Below, piece by piece: positions 23,022 through 33,551 of a stretch of 64,000 bases of DNA (positions within the stretch are counted from its first letter, which is position 1; every line of letters starts with the position of its first letter). The stretch is from contig JAPYXD010000391.1 of assembly GCA_030998225.1 (NCBI GenBank), forward strand, positions 4,406,501 to 4,470,500, given 5' to 3'. The notes under the pieces were generated by a model. The model was not told where the DNA came from. It ran no database searches and worked only from the letters and a program-made list of their open reading frames with translations. The position numbers were made by a program, and so were the translations under genes. This DNA comes from Diplolepis rosae. Taxonomy: Eukaryota > Arthropoda > Insecta > Hymenoptera > Diplolepididae.

Positions 23022-23192
23022 TTTTATTATCTAAATTGGAAATAGCTGATTCTAATTCACGAGGTTCTATTATTGGCAATGCATTTCGCATAAATACACG
23101 TCGAAAATGTGGTATTTTCATAGATTTTGCATATTTTACTAAATCAAAGTCAATCAACGCTCGATGTGGTAATTTTATTTCGTGTTTTTTTT

Positions 23193-23615
23193 TTAGCTTT
23201 TTTGCCTTTTTTTAACTTCAAAATCAATTTGAAGCCCTAAGCCATCTTTATAAGGCTTGAGACCTTTCCCGAAAGCTATAGACAACATCATTTGATTGTA
23301 ACGTTGACTTTCTTCTAGCTGTTTTTTAGCTGCATTCGCATCATTGACAGCTTTGGCTATACCAGCAGCTCCACCTGCTAATGCTCCAGTAGCACTCAGG
23401 CCTGCAAAAATAGGCAAAAGATAGGGTAGAAAGCCTCCAACTTTTCTGGGTACAGGCAAACTTTGAGGTTTGTTCACATTTCTTTTCCCACCAGCCTTCC
23501 TGACAGCTGCGCGTGCACCCTGGAGTGCAGATTTAATAACTGAGTGTGTATCTTTACTACGGACTATACAGTCTGTTGCACAAGAAAAGGTACGCGTTTT
23601 CTCAGAAAGTTTCAA
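23193..23615 (-). CDS. Maverick minor-capsid-like protein, chimeric N-terminus
   Basis: 140-residue frame. About the first 16 residues are encoded by the inserted Tc1-like DNA, so the native N-terminus is lost. Native coding begins near IVRSKDTHSVIK. A Lys/Arg-rich stretch is followed by a hydrophobic, Gly/Ala-rich segment (GGFLPYLLPIFAGLSATGAL, about residues 75-95, probable membrane-active helix) and a coiled segment. This order resembles the Maverick/adintovirus protein with a hydrophobic loop next to the penton gene. The role as minor virion protein is inferred from position and pattern. It ends 170 bp before the penton-like gene and runs in the same direction. Confidence 0.55.
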   Translation of the reverse strand: MKLSEKTRTFSCATDCIVRSKDTHSVIKSALQGARAAVRKAGGKRNVNKPQSLPVPRKVGGFLPYLLPIFAGLSATGALAGGAAGIAKAVNDANAAKKQLEESQRYNQMMLSIAFGKGLKPYKDGLGLQIDFEVKKRQKS

Positions 23616-24129
23616 AAATGTTTATTCCTTTCTTTCATGTCATGACTGTACGTTCGAAGGGCTACGGTGTAACCACCGATTCGTTTCAGTCTTGTTTGAA
23701 GTGTCAGATATTACACAACATTAAGCTATGAGTGCTATCTACGCTAAACGTTACGAAGCTGTTTTTTTGTGCACCCATGTACGCGGATCACATCTTTCAT
23801 ACTCAGATGCTGCCAAAGTGCCTATAAACTCTAAGCACTTCGTGCAAATGTGGGTAGAGCGGTATAGGGACACAAAAACCATCGATGACCTGCCAGGGAA
23901 AGGAGAGACGCGAGCAACGTCCAGTAAGGAGGATAAGATGATCGTTGCACTATTCAAGCACAACCTAACTCTCCGGCTGCGTGAAGCCAAATCTAAGCTA
24001 GCGGAGAAGGGACTACACGTTAGTATAAACACCATAAGACGCAGATTAGCTGAAGCGAAAGTGCAGTATCGTCTCACGAGGCAGAAACCCCTGCTCTCAG
24101 AGGTTCACATGGAAAAACGCTTGGTATGA
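23569..24129 (+). pseudogene. Tc1-like transposase, DNA-binding part only
   Basis: Starts with a plausible inverted-repeat end CAGTCTGTTGCACAAG preceded by TA (23567-23568). The frame from ATG 23728 encodes about 133 residues of the bipartite paired-like DNA-binding domain, ending RLTRQKPLLSEVHMEKRL, the usual junction to the DDE domain. No catalytic domain follows: Maverick-like sequence resumes after the TGA at 24127-24129. The right end is not visible. Confidence 0.8.
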
Positions 24130-24189
24130 TCTGAGTTTTCAAAAAAGTAATGGTTTACTTGAACTTTTACTTTAAAAAGTACCTGAAAA

Positions 24190-24530
24190 GTCTCTTATAA
24201 GTGCCGATGATCTTGATAATTATAAAAAAAAATTATTATTGCAACAAACGCTCATAAAAAGCATTATAAAGCAGAAAATGAAGTTCGTGACAGTAAATCC
24301 TTTAAGTATGAAAATTTTATTGAAAGATTGATTTCTACATCTTCTTCACGGAGTAAAAGCCGAAACTCATCAGGTCAAGGAATTATACCACAACATATGA
24401 TTGCTAGAGAGGGAAATCAATTAGATTACATTTACGTTTACTTTTACCATCTCAAGCAGTTGGAAATCCAAGTCATGCAAATGAAATTATTTGAATCATT
24501 GAAAGAATAAAATGTGGATTCAATTTAGTT
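24190..24530 (+). pseudogene. Unidentified Maverick gene, decayed
   Basis: One frame reads SFKYENFIERLISTSSSR and, after a Ser-rich run, PQHMIAREGNQLDYIYV. A shifted frame then reads LLLPSQAVGNPSHANEI. The second pattern recurs, as I remember it, in a conserved but unassigned Maverick protein. Stops and at least one frameshift break it. It precedes the integrase remnant in the same direction. Confidence 0.4.
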
Positions 24531-24541
24531 TACAAGGTAAT

Positions 24542-25006
24542 TATAAATGGTTAAATATTTTACCAGATCTTATTTCTTGTTAAAAGGATACAAAGCATCG
24601 AACAATTAAAATGAAACCAAAAGATGTCACTAAAAAAATGAAAAAAACAATTTTATTCAATGTATATAAAAAGTTTAAAGTTAAAACTTTGAGAAAAATT
24701 AAACAAAAATTTAAAATTGGTGATAAAGTCAGAATAAGCAAGTTCAAATATGTTTTTAAAAAAGATTATACACCAAATTGGACGACAGAAGTATTCACAG
24801 TTAGTCAAATAAAAAATACTGAACCAACGACATACTTGCTTAAAGATTATCAAAATAAACTTATATCTGGTAGCTTTTATGAACAGGAATTGGTAAAAGT
24901 TAAGAATCCAGATATCTATTTGATAGAAAAAGTACTTAAAAAGCGCGGAAAAAATACTATGTGTAAAATGGTTAGGTTTCGATAAATCTCATAATAGATG
25001 GTATAA
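24542..25006 (+). pseudogene. Maverick retroviral-type integrase, C-terminal part
   Basis: Integrase inserts the element into chromosomes. What remains begins with the end of the catalytic domain (a TKHRTIKMKP block around 24588-24622) and continues in the open frame from ATG 24611 (124 residues). An SH3-like region follows (KFKIGDKVRISKFKYVF), then the TPNWTTEVFTV and TYLLKDYQ motifs, and the start of a chromodomain-like tail where TAA lies near 24983 and readable sequence stops at about 25006. The zinc-binding and DDE core are missing. Assignment is firm; function is lost. Confidence 0.85.
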
Positions 25007-25009
25007 CGG

Positions 25010-26290
25010 GTGACCTCCGCTGAAACGTCAGAAATAAAAAGCATTTAACAAAGCGGACCCGAGGATTCGGGATTACCCTCGGTGTCACCGGCGTTACTAA
25101 GGCGGCTAAAATAATGAGCGCCTGGCGTCTCTCGACGCCATATTTATAAAAGCAACGACCCTGAAAATAAAAGCTTAGCATGCAAAAAAAAGGCGAAGCC
25201 AAGCAGGGTTTCCGGCTAGGGTGATTATGGATTCGGGAGTCCGGATCAGGCAAGGTTTTAGGTTAGGAAAGGAATCTTAACCTAAACATAGAAGCTCTTG
25301 TGCAAATAAAATAATAAAATAAATTAAGCAAATAAGAACTAAGCTACAATTTATTTAGTTATCGGGCAAGGCCCAGGCTCGATACAAATTCAAAAGAGCT
25401 GACAACAAAAATTATCAAAATATCGTGGCCAACATGGCTCGTGGTACAAGAAAAGAGGCAAAGCTCTAAGACAGCCTAAGAGCCATGGTTAAAAAAAGAA
25501 TAAGAATTTTAATACAGCCCGGAATAGAGTCTCAAAGACTTACCGAGGATCTGGCCGCGATCTCGCGCCTAATGGCGTCCAAATCAAAATCTCCGGTGGC
25601 GTCCATTAAAGGATAAAACTCTTAACAATCTTCCTTCTTTGGCTATTTGCCCCTCAGATTGCAACGACAGAATAAAGCTGCGCGCCAAAGGTGTCGCGCA
25701 GTTTTATTACATCAGCTGGAAAGGCTAGCGCACGCGCGTGAAGCTCAGGTTTGCGCGGGCGACTCGTCTTGTGAGGACGACGGCGCCAGGCAACCAATGA
25801 GCTGAAGCGTCTATCGGTCAGCTTGCCCCATTGGCTTAAAACGTAGAGGGGTGCGTTTAAACTACGTTGAGTTTGTACTGCACAACACAGCAGTTACAAA
25901 TAGACAAGGCTAAATTAAGATGTATAATACAATTTCTAATTGTTCCAACCCGTCATGCCCTCTCTATATTAATTATAATAATAATGGTGCGACGGTGTTG
26001 GAAACCATGGACTGCAGCACGTGGTCGTTTCAGATGCCATGCCTGCTGGGTGATGCCCTCTGTGGCTTGCCTGTGAACCCCTCTGCGTGCGATGGTAACA
26101 CAGCGATCTCCTTGGCGGCGCCTTTCAAGCTGGTGTTTTTCAATGAAACAAATAAAAAAAGAAAACGACCAGAAAAACAATAAAAAAAATAAAAGAATTT
26201 TGTGAGCAGCTCTCAGACTATCCCTGACAGTTTTGAGTTTTAATTAAAAGGTGGCTTGGGCTCGATCCTGTCGTTGCCGGTCGAGGTAAA
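25010..26290. other. GC-rich insertion downstream of the integrase, possibly LTR-like
   Basis: Composition differs sharply from its neighbours. On the minus strand it shows promoter-like order: CCAAT-type motifs near 25800-25840, AATAAA near 25672, then a short ATG frame (MDATGDFDLDAIRREI, near 25605) followed by a good splice donor (CTCG|GTAAGT, near 25545). That would suit the 5' end of a retroelement or a gene, but no repeat pair, PBS or polymerase was found. Identity uncertain. Confidence 0.35.
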
Positions 26291-26547
26291 AAAAGTTAAC
26301 GTAATTTACCACGTTACAATGGATAATTAGAAAGTATGTGTCAGATTTTGTACTTTATTTCTGAAAAAAAAATCTCCTTTTGAAAAATATATAAAGCATC
26401 TGGTATTTATTTCTATTCTAAAAAAGACACACAAACTTCAATAAATCTTTCCTTTTTTATTTTCTTTCTAGATATACATTATATACTTCCTCACATATTT
26501 GTATAAGATGGAATGTAACTATCTCTAGAAATAAAGTTTCTATATTT

Positions 26548-27280
26548 AAATTTTTTTCACACCTTTTTTCAACAATTTCTTCAACACTTTATAAACATTT
26601 TGCTTTACAAAATTTTCCAAATTTTTCACGCATTGAAAGTTAACATTATACCACACTATTTCACCGATAGTTTCAACAATTATATCTTTAGCTCGCTGTA
26701 AATTCAATATCCATAATTCATCTAGATGTTGACTTATGCAAAAGTTTAATTCTTCTAGAACAAAAAACGTTGATTATTGCATTGTGAAGTGATGTGCTAA
26801 TGAACTTTTAGATACATGTTCCACTGATACTAAACGATGATTGTTCCAAATTATGAATCGAAGAAGAAATGTTTGATAGTTGATAATTTGAGAGTCTATT
26901 TCCTTGTTGAAAAACATTCTCATTTCTTTAAAAAAAACTATTTAACATCTTCCATTTTTTCAGACTTAGAGATATGAATGCTTGTGGCTACTCATTAATT
27001 TCACTCTTGCAGTAATATTTCCGTTTTTATCTAATTCAGCGCCGACTATCACTTGTTTTATATATGATGCACTTAGATTGTAGGTAGTAGAATGTGCTAA
27101 CTGATTTTTTGTGAAACGGTCACGATTCATATTAGCTGACAGTAACCACGACATACTAGCGACATAGTACACGCGGCGCAGTAGGAACGCAGGGGTAGTG
27201 GTACCAACAGTCTCCGCTAGGCTCGCAGCGCGAGCCTGCTCACAGTAGACCTGTGATATACATCCTTCAGATGCAAACAT
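26548..27280 (-). pseudogene. Unidentified conserved Maverick gene, decayed
   Basis: An open frame from about 27280 contains a likely native start at 27128-27130 (MNRDRFTKNQ), then a conserved-looking block SASYIKQVIVGAELDKNG and a stop at 26966. Further left a second readable stretch in another frame (EELNFCISQHLDELW..., 26690-26760, then VKNLENFVKQNVYKVLKKLL to about 26580) seems to be the same gene after frameshifts. The YNLS-(x)-SYIK-(x)-VG pattern occurs, as far as I recall, in an unassigned Maverick gene. Confidence 0.4.
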
Positions 27281-27460
27281 GGGGAGAACTAAGAACCCGC
27301 AACTTTTCGTTCCTGGTTTCCATGCTTTTCAGAAAACTTACATTATTTCACAAATTCGAGTTCTGAGTTCTCGCCTGGACGACCCTTGCTTGGCCATTTC
27401 CATTGTTCTATTAAGTACCTGGGCCTCCATTATTCTGGGCGACCGATGAATTACCTATGT

Positions 27461-27479
27461 CCCCCCCCCCCCCCCCCCC
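27461..27479 (+). repeat. Poly(C) tract, 19 nt
   Basis: An uninterrupted C run in an AT-rich setting. It could be a real homopolymer or an assembly scar. Confidence 0.9.
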
Positions 27480-27817
27480 ATCGAGTTATGCGTTCCTTCG
27501 ATGCTTATGTCAAAACACGATTTCAAAATTTCCACTAACTTATTTGTAATACGTTATTAATAATTTTAATTTCTTTTTCATTCAGCATTATTTAATTATT
27601 ATTCATTATTTTTCATCAATCAGTCCGTTCTATCTCAAAGTCACTGTAACGTTATGGATCAATTCGTGTAAGAAGTAGAAAATCTGATCAATTATCTACA
27701 TCTCTAAAAGAAATTATCCATGAACTTTCTATTGACGTAGTTTCGTGGATGTAGATCCACATAGGATAATAATGTTGTTAAGTAAAATTTAAGAAAGGAA
27801 AAGGAAAAAAGGGAATG

Positions 27818-28010
27818 TATCTGTAAGGACTAATTATAGTTTTTAGTTATACAATTGAAATATAAGTATAGCATTAATCTTCGCTCGTTATAGTTTGTTA
27901 AAAAGGGAGAAGAAATATATCTGTAAGGACTAATTATAGTTTTTAGTTATACAATTGAAGTATAAATATAATATTAATATTTGCTCGTTGTAGTCAGAAT
28001 GTAATATTGG
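27818..28010 (+). repeat. Two-copy tandem repeat, 100-bp period
   Basis: CTGTAAGGACTAATTATAGT starts at 27821 and again at 27921, and the blocks match over about 90 bp. They precede a GC-richer segment (28010-28170), so they could be duplicated upstream elements of a retroelement LTR. Confidence 0.8.
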
Positions 28011-28233
28011 AAGTGAGAGGAGCGAAGCCACGAGCGTCCGTCAAGCGCAAGCGATGACGATGCTCTGATCCTATTGGTATCTTGCGCATCAGATTCATTC
28101 AAGCAGGCGACTCGAGAGGAGTAAGTCGCACCGGCTTCCTAAGCAACTTTTGACACTTCCAACCTGGGAAGTGGTCAAATAAATCATCAACTATAGAAAA
28201 GCAGCTCGCAGTGGTTTATTTCTCAAACCCAAC

Positions 28234-28458
28234 AGTTCTTTTAAGAACTAATACATAATCCTTCAACCAAACAGTTCTTTTAAGAACTAATATATAATTT
28301 CTCAAACCCAACAGTTCTTTTAAGAACTAATACATAATCCTTCAACCAAACAGTTCTTTTAAGAACTATTATATAATCGTCAAACCAAACAGTTCTTTTA
28401 AGAACTATATACTTCTCTATATGTCTATATTTTTTTGAAATAAGCCCTTTTCAGGGCT
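28234..28458 (+). promoter_or_regulatory. Five tandem histone-like stem-loops plus a sixth
   Basis: The 16-nt perfect hairpin AGTTCTTTTAAGAACT occurs at 28234, 28273, 28313, 28352 and 28391 (39-40-bp period, each preceded by AACC(C/A)AACA or similar). A sixth hairpin, AGCCCTTTTCAGGGCT, is at 28443-28458. All have a 6-bp stem and a 4-nt U-rich loop, the geometry of the metazoan histone mRNA 3' stem-loop; the last one matches its YYYTTTTCARRR pattern. An AATAAA lies upstream (about 28180). No histone gene is adjacent. Confidence 0.7.
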
Positions 28459-28600
28459 ATCGACCGAAAGGAACACTCGATCTCGCTGCTCTGAGTTGTG
28501 GCCGGACGGTCCCATTCAAGCCTTACGACCTTAAAGGTCCTCAAGGGGTACGCCTTATCTCAAAGGCCCTCACGAGGCACACCTTACAGGCACGGGTTGG

Positions 28601-29107
28601 ATGGCCCTCAACGCCAAGCAACGAAGAGCTCGCCGACGTTACCTGGAAAAGTGCCGGCTCCTGGCAGAGGCGAAGAAGAGTGCCTCCAGCCACGAAAGGG
28701 GGACGCTACCAGCTGGTTGCCCGACTTTGGCTGCCGATCAGAAGACCCAGCATCCAGCTCCTGAAAAGGTGCCACGCAAAGACACCGCCTGGCACAGAGA
28801 ACCGCCAACGACACCCGTCACTCGGCGTCCACCACCGCCACCATCCAGCGAGCATCCTCGCTACCTGCTGCGCCTACGACGCCGGACGAACGCCCGGTAC
28901 TCCAAGGCCCGGCGTACGCTGACCTTCACCGAGGGCCTTCGTAAGCTCGCCTACCCGGCGAATCTAGAGGGACGTCTGTCCCTCCATCGTTCAGCCAGTG
29001 AAAGGAACTTTGTCCTGAAAAAGTTCCTGGCGGCCCTGCGGACACCTTCACCACTCGACTCCCCTACCACTACCTGCCCTAACCTCTCCTTCTACCTCCA
29101 AGATTAA
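28601..29107 (+). CDS. Arg/Pro-rich ORF, unknown; possibly retroelement gag-like
   Basis: 168 codons from ATG 28601 (MALNAKQRRARRRYL). The N-terminus is strongly basic, followed by a Pro-rich segment with a PPPPPSS run (about residues 75-85) and a basic LRLRRRTNARYSKARR patch. Base composition is GC-rich, unlike its surroundings but like the flanking 28.5-29.5 kb, so the segment probably entered as one insertion. No zinc knuckle, protease or polymerase follows. Function not recognised. Confidence 0.35.
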   Translation: MALNAKQRRARRRYLEKCRLLAEAKKSASSHERGTLPAGCPTLAADQKTQHPAPEKVPRKDTAWHREPPTTPVTRRPPPPPSSEHPRYLLRLRRRTNARYSKARRTLTFTEGLRKLAYPANLEGRLSLHRSASERNFVLKKFLAALRTPSPLDSPTTTCPNLSFYLQD

Positions 29108-29559
29108 CCACCCCCCCCCCTCTCTGCTATACCATCCCTGTCCCTACACCAACGACTTCCTTCCCCTCAAAACGGATTCGCGTTTCCGAACGCCGCGAAC
29201 CTGATGGATCGAGTAGCTAGGTAAGCGGTCCAGGTTCACGAGGCGCGGGTCCCGAACGAGGGTCTACCTCCCCCCTGGCGGCTATCACACTCCATTGATC
29301 GCCATCCAGGTCCCTGGACTAGGAAGTCTCGCTAGCTCTACCTCGTGCACTACCTCCCACTTTCTCCCATTCATAGAAGTGTGGATGGTATCACTCGAAA
29401 CCGCGTGTTTATAACGGAGCACTCACAACTCTCAGCAGTATCTTCAGCCAGGGTTCCACCACCCATCGCCCCAACAGTCTGCGATATCTGGAGTATTTCA
29501 AACACCTTCGGTGAAATAAAGGATCAGCTACGAAAGGAGCATTGGTAATTATTTTGTAG

Positions 29560-29760
29560 AGTGACTCTGGATACGCTGCCCCAGGCTCCAGACCACTCTT
29601 TAATTTTTTGGATATGCTAAATCGTTTTCTGGGTACGATGCTCCAGGCTCCAGAAGACGATAATTAATTTAACGACACACCCGCTAGGTAAGCTGCCCCA
29701 AGCTCTAGCAGATGTGTATGATTTGAAATGCACCTCTCTAGGTACGCTGAATATTAGATC
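29560..29760 (+). repeat. Three to four degenerate units with CTGG...CCAG stems
   Basis: Units such as TCTGGATACGCTGCCCCAGG (about 29567), CTGGGTACGATGCTCCAGGC (about 29629) and CTAGGTAAGCTGCCCCAAGC (about 29683) repeat at roughly 55-65 bp, each able to fold as a small stem. They are probably the 3' end of the 27.3-29.8 kb insertion. Confidence 0.55.
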
Positions 29761-29924
29761 TTGCCTCAATCAATCGTTTGGTCTCTTGAATATTCTTCAA
29801 TAGCTTGTTCACTCTAACTGGTATATCACATTTATTTTTTTCAACTTTGTACATGTGACAAAAATGGATGTAACGTAACTAAACAGAGATCCACGGGTCG
29901 CTTCCTTTTATATCCACAATTAAT

Positions 29925-31190
29925 GGTATCCCACCTTTCTATTTCCAAGAAATATTTTTCACATAATTTGTCCTTCGCTTTGACATTTTTTCATATCTAA
30001 TTTATTTATTACTATAAACATCCTAAACGTTAAACAATATATCGAATGCATTCTTATATCCCACCTCTTTATTTCCAAGAAATATTTTTCAATCGTCTGC
30101 CCTTCAACGAAATCCACAAACGTCGAGTTCTTTCTAGACGCCAACTTCCCCTATACTTCGAGAACCTTCCAGAAATCTTAAAATTTAGCACGGGCATGAA
30201 CCGAATAATGTCTCTCTGACGTCATAAGATTCAAGAATTTTCCAGAAAATCATCGAAATTTAACATTGATACTGACCAAATGACGATGTCTCTCTGACGT
30301 CATAAGCTTCGAGAACCTTCCATAAAACTCACAATTTAGCATGAAAAGACGCTATATAACGTCATGAACTTCCAGAAACTTCCAAACAACCTCGCCATTT
30401 AGCTTAAACAGAAGCTCTATGACGTCATAATCTTCCAGAATCTTCCAAAAATCAAGGCTTCGGAAATAGTCTCGAGTGTCGGTAAATGCCGGTGCTGGAA
30501 TTTGCATTCATTGGAAAGGATAACGTGGAAATCATTTCGAACTTTATCAGATTTCTGATCTTCAAACAAAAAGTAATACATTTCTTTAATTACAGCAAAA
30601 CCTATCGTAGCCAATATTCCACTCTGACGCGTCACGTTATTGGTCAGAAAATTCGCGTGGTTACGGCAGGCTGAAACACTGGCTCCTTATATTTTTGTAA
30701 AACATTTTGGAAGAAATAAAAAATAAAAAAATGAATAATTCAAATTTTATGGGCGTTCAACTTATTACTATTGTATAGCCTTGTTTTGAAACATAATGAA
30801 CCTTTACATAAATAAAATTAGAACATGTAATTTCTTTTATTGCACTTACTCCTAGATTGAACGCTTACGGAACCAGTTCCAGCGCGTCAGCGTATCGTTG
30901 GAATCACGCGGAGCGCTTAGTTTAATAATTGAAAAACTCGTAAACTTATTTTATTATTGACTCCAAACTTTCACAAAAACTGCTTTAAACTATTCTTGAC
31001 AACTTTCTTACTGAAAGTTTGCGGAAACTTGAATAGTCAAAGACTTTCTCACTTACTGAAAAATGAAAAACCCGGTTCTTTGTCGAATCAGTTTATAATT
31101 AAGTAAACATTAGAACAAGAGGATTTTCAAATTTTTCAAGACTTCGTCCGTATCGGAGAAGTTCGAAGAACGTCTGTGTCGATAATAAAA
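29925..31190 (-). repeat. Maverick right terminal inverted repeat
   Basis: Uninterrupted partner of the left terminus. It preserves the pre-insertion sequence of the site occupied by retrotransposon copy A on the left, and carries the same TGACGTCA blocks (about 30291-30300, 30420-30428). Confidence 0.85.
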
Positions 31191-31493
31191 CCAACTCAAT
31201 TATTTCGGCTTCGAGAATTCCTATAATATGTCTGAAGAGATCTTAAAAGCTCGAATTTCTTCTTGATTCAAACTCAATTTGAGTATTTTTTCATTGAAAT
31301 TTTTGTTGAACAATTCTTTTTTTGCAAACGCAAGTAAAGTAGCACTTTATTGTACCGCGACGAGCGGTACGTAAAGTAACAGTAAGGAGGGGGAAATGAG
31401 AGAGTAAGAGAGAAAGAGAGAGAGATGCGTGCGCGTGCTAGGTAAACAAATCAAAATCGAAATATTTTAATCGCGAAAAAGCCAAGATAAAGC

Positions 31494-31875
31494 ATGGCCA
31501 ACGAGTCGGAGTCGGCTGAGGAGAGTGAAGTTTTCTGTACCACACCTGAAATCCAAAATGCAGGAGGTACCATGGTATCTTTAAAAAGGTATGGAGGTAA
31601 AAGTCGGACAAAGTTGCCGAAAGGTACAATACATCGACGTGTCATTCCACAACACAAAATCTACGGCAGAAATGGTCACCAAAAATTTCCACATACCATC
31701 GACTTTACGCGCCGAAAATTTCGAGAAGACTGAAACAGAAATGTTTTTAGAAGAAATGGAATTGGCGTACGATCCTCGGGAATTTTGGCATCCGATAATT
31801 GAACCGCCGAAGAAAAAGTTGGAATTCAGCGAAACATCTTTGACCAGCGCCACTGAACAAAATATCAATGTTTAA
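31494..31875 (+). CDS. Candidate small gene or exon, unknown
   Basis: Two overlapping frames. One starts at ATG 31494 in a good initiation context (AAGCATGG) and encodes an acidic start (MANESESAEESEVF). The second, in another frame (31591-31875), encodes EFWHPIIEPPKKK and ends at TAA. The first is best up to about 31590 and the second after it, so a frameshift near there, or splicing, would give one protein of about 125 residues. Just outside the Maverick right end. No family recognised; codon-like composition is the only support. Confidence 0.35.
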
Positions 31876-33551
31876 AACACTAAATTCGATGCCAATCTCA
31901 ATGCAAAGAACATAACCTCGAAATTCATCAATTGTTCGAATATTAAAATAACACTCAAAGACTGAATCCGAATTTCTTCGTTTCTTCCGTCATAAAATAA
32001 CTATTTTTATTCGTTTCGAATTACTTACAAATTATTATTTACTTACGAATTACTGTTTCCTTTTAAATTACTGTTTATCGTTCGATAAAATTTTCGTTTC
32101 AAATTATTTTTGTTTCATAATTGTTCAAACATTATTTGTATAAAAATTCATCGTTTACTTGAAAAATTATACTTCAAGACCCAAAATTAGATACAAATTA
32201 ACCAAAACAAATGGATTCGTTATTTTTTTTTTTGAATAATTATTAAATAAAGAATAGAACAAAAGGAAAAGTTTTGTTTAAATAATAAAAGAAAAATTTC
32301 AATAATTGTTTTCAGTTTTGCCAGTAATAACAGGCTCTCTATTATTTATTTGTATCAACAGTTTGTAATATTTCATGGATATAAAATCAATACATCAATA
32401 TTTCAGGAATCAAATTTATGAATTTTTATTAGACGAATGGGTGGACTTATTTAAAACTATTTCTATAATGTAAGCGATGTATGTATAATGGCTATTAAAT
32501 TAATTTTTTTTAACGATCGCAAGAGAAAAGCTTTTTTAATTTCTCAAATTCTTGAAACTTTGTTTGAGAAACACTCTAAAATAATAATTATTTCTTTCCA
32601 AATCATTTCAGTCAGTTATGTCGATTATTAGAAGAGTGTATCACTAACCGTGATAACGGAACTCTACTATATCGACCTTATCAACCTGTGATTTAGAATA
32701 AAATTTAACATCATTTCTGTGACAAGTTGGAATTTTCTATATATCTATATCTAAGCTACAGAGTTTCGAAACAACTTTTCTTACAGAATCTATTTACGCC
32801 AGTTCGGCTACGGTTATATCATGAAATAATTGAGGCTCGGGTTCCATAACTGACGGATCGCGTGGTCTAGTAGGCAAAAGAGGGGATACCGCAATGCGCG
32901 AACTTTTTTTTTCATTTAAATAAAAAATTTAGAAAAATGATCAAAGAAATATGTCAGCACATGTTAAATGTCGTTCCGCATATGTTTTCTTCCATAAATT
33001 TTTGCGTCAGAACTCTAGTTTTTTTTTACGATCGAAGAGAACCGTATTTCTTGAAGGTACCAAATCGATCAATTTTCCACAATCAACTTTCTGTTTTTCG
33101 TACAAATTTGTCAGAAATAGTCTGAAATTTTATCAACAGACTCAAAAAACCCTAGAGCTTCAGATGGTTATGTTCAACATAACAAAATTCTCAATTTGTT
33201 AATAATTTTTATTATAACAGTTGCGAAGAATTTATCGCGAACAACGGTAATTTATTGCATTAAATAAGTTCACAAATTGTCGAAAAATTTATTACTATGG
33301 TCGTGAAAATGTCCCAAGAAATGAATCCTGAAGTTGGAAGGAAAAGATCAAAGACCATAATTCTGATAAAGTTTATTTTAAATTTATTCAAATTTTTTTA
33401 TAGTGGAGGTACTGGCTTGATTCAAGCTAGCACCTTCACACAAAATTTTAGTTTTTAGAAAAAGTATTAGTGACAAATAATCGGCCATGGAGCCCAAAAA
33501 ACTCCAAAAAAGCCCAAAATTCAGATATAAAAAATTGGGGAATTCCAATTA
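31876..33551. other. No gene; one dispersed-repeat segment
   Basis: AT-rich. About 32590-32720 is an inverted relative of the insert at 18850-18970 (GTGTATCACTAACCGTGATA region). About 32853-32905 has a box-A-like TGGTCTAGTAGG but no box B, so no tRNA is called. Confidence 0.5.

Larger units (their letters stand above)
7088..31190. mobile_element. Maverick/Polinton element, decayed and multiply interrupted
   Basis: Mavericks are 15-20 kb virus-like DNA transposons that carry a protein-primed DNA polymerase B, a retroviral-type integrase and capsid genes between long terminal inverted repeats. Here inverted ends of about 1.3 kb bracket a polymerase B remnant (10.5-15.9 kb, plus), an integrase C-terminus (24.5-25.0 kb, plus), capsid-type genes (19.3-23.6 kb, minus) and two further unidentified genes. 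Later insertions account for at least 9 kb. No packaging ATPase or protease could be found, so they are deleted or too decayed to see. Stops and frameshifts affect nearly every gene. Outer edges are accurate to perhaps 50 bp, and the usual 6-bp target duplication was not identified. Confidence 0.88.

Noticed and set aside
25545..25605. First exon of a host gene (MDATGDFD...) in the GC-rich insert
   Set aside because: A short ATG frame with a good donor is suggestive, but no second exon, repeat partner or known protein supports it, so it is mentioned only inside the region's entry.
28498..28922. Overlapping ORFs in all frames at the GC-rich block
   Set aside because: Only the 28601 frame has a plausible composition and length; the others are shadows, and even that one is uncertain.
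32853..32905. tRNA gene from a box-A-like TGGTCTAGTAGG
   Set aside because: No box B and no cloverleaf can be drawn.
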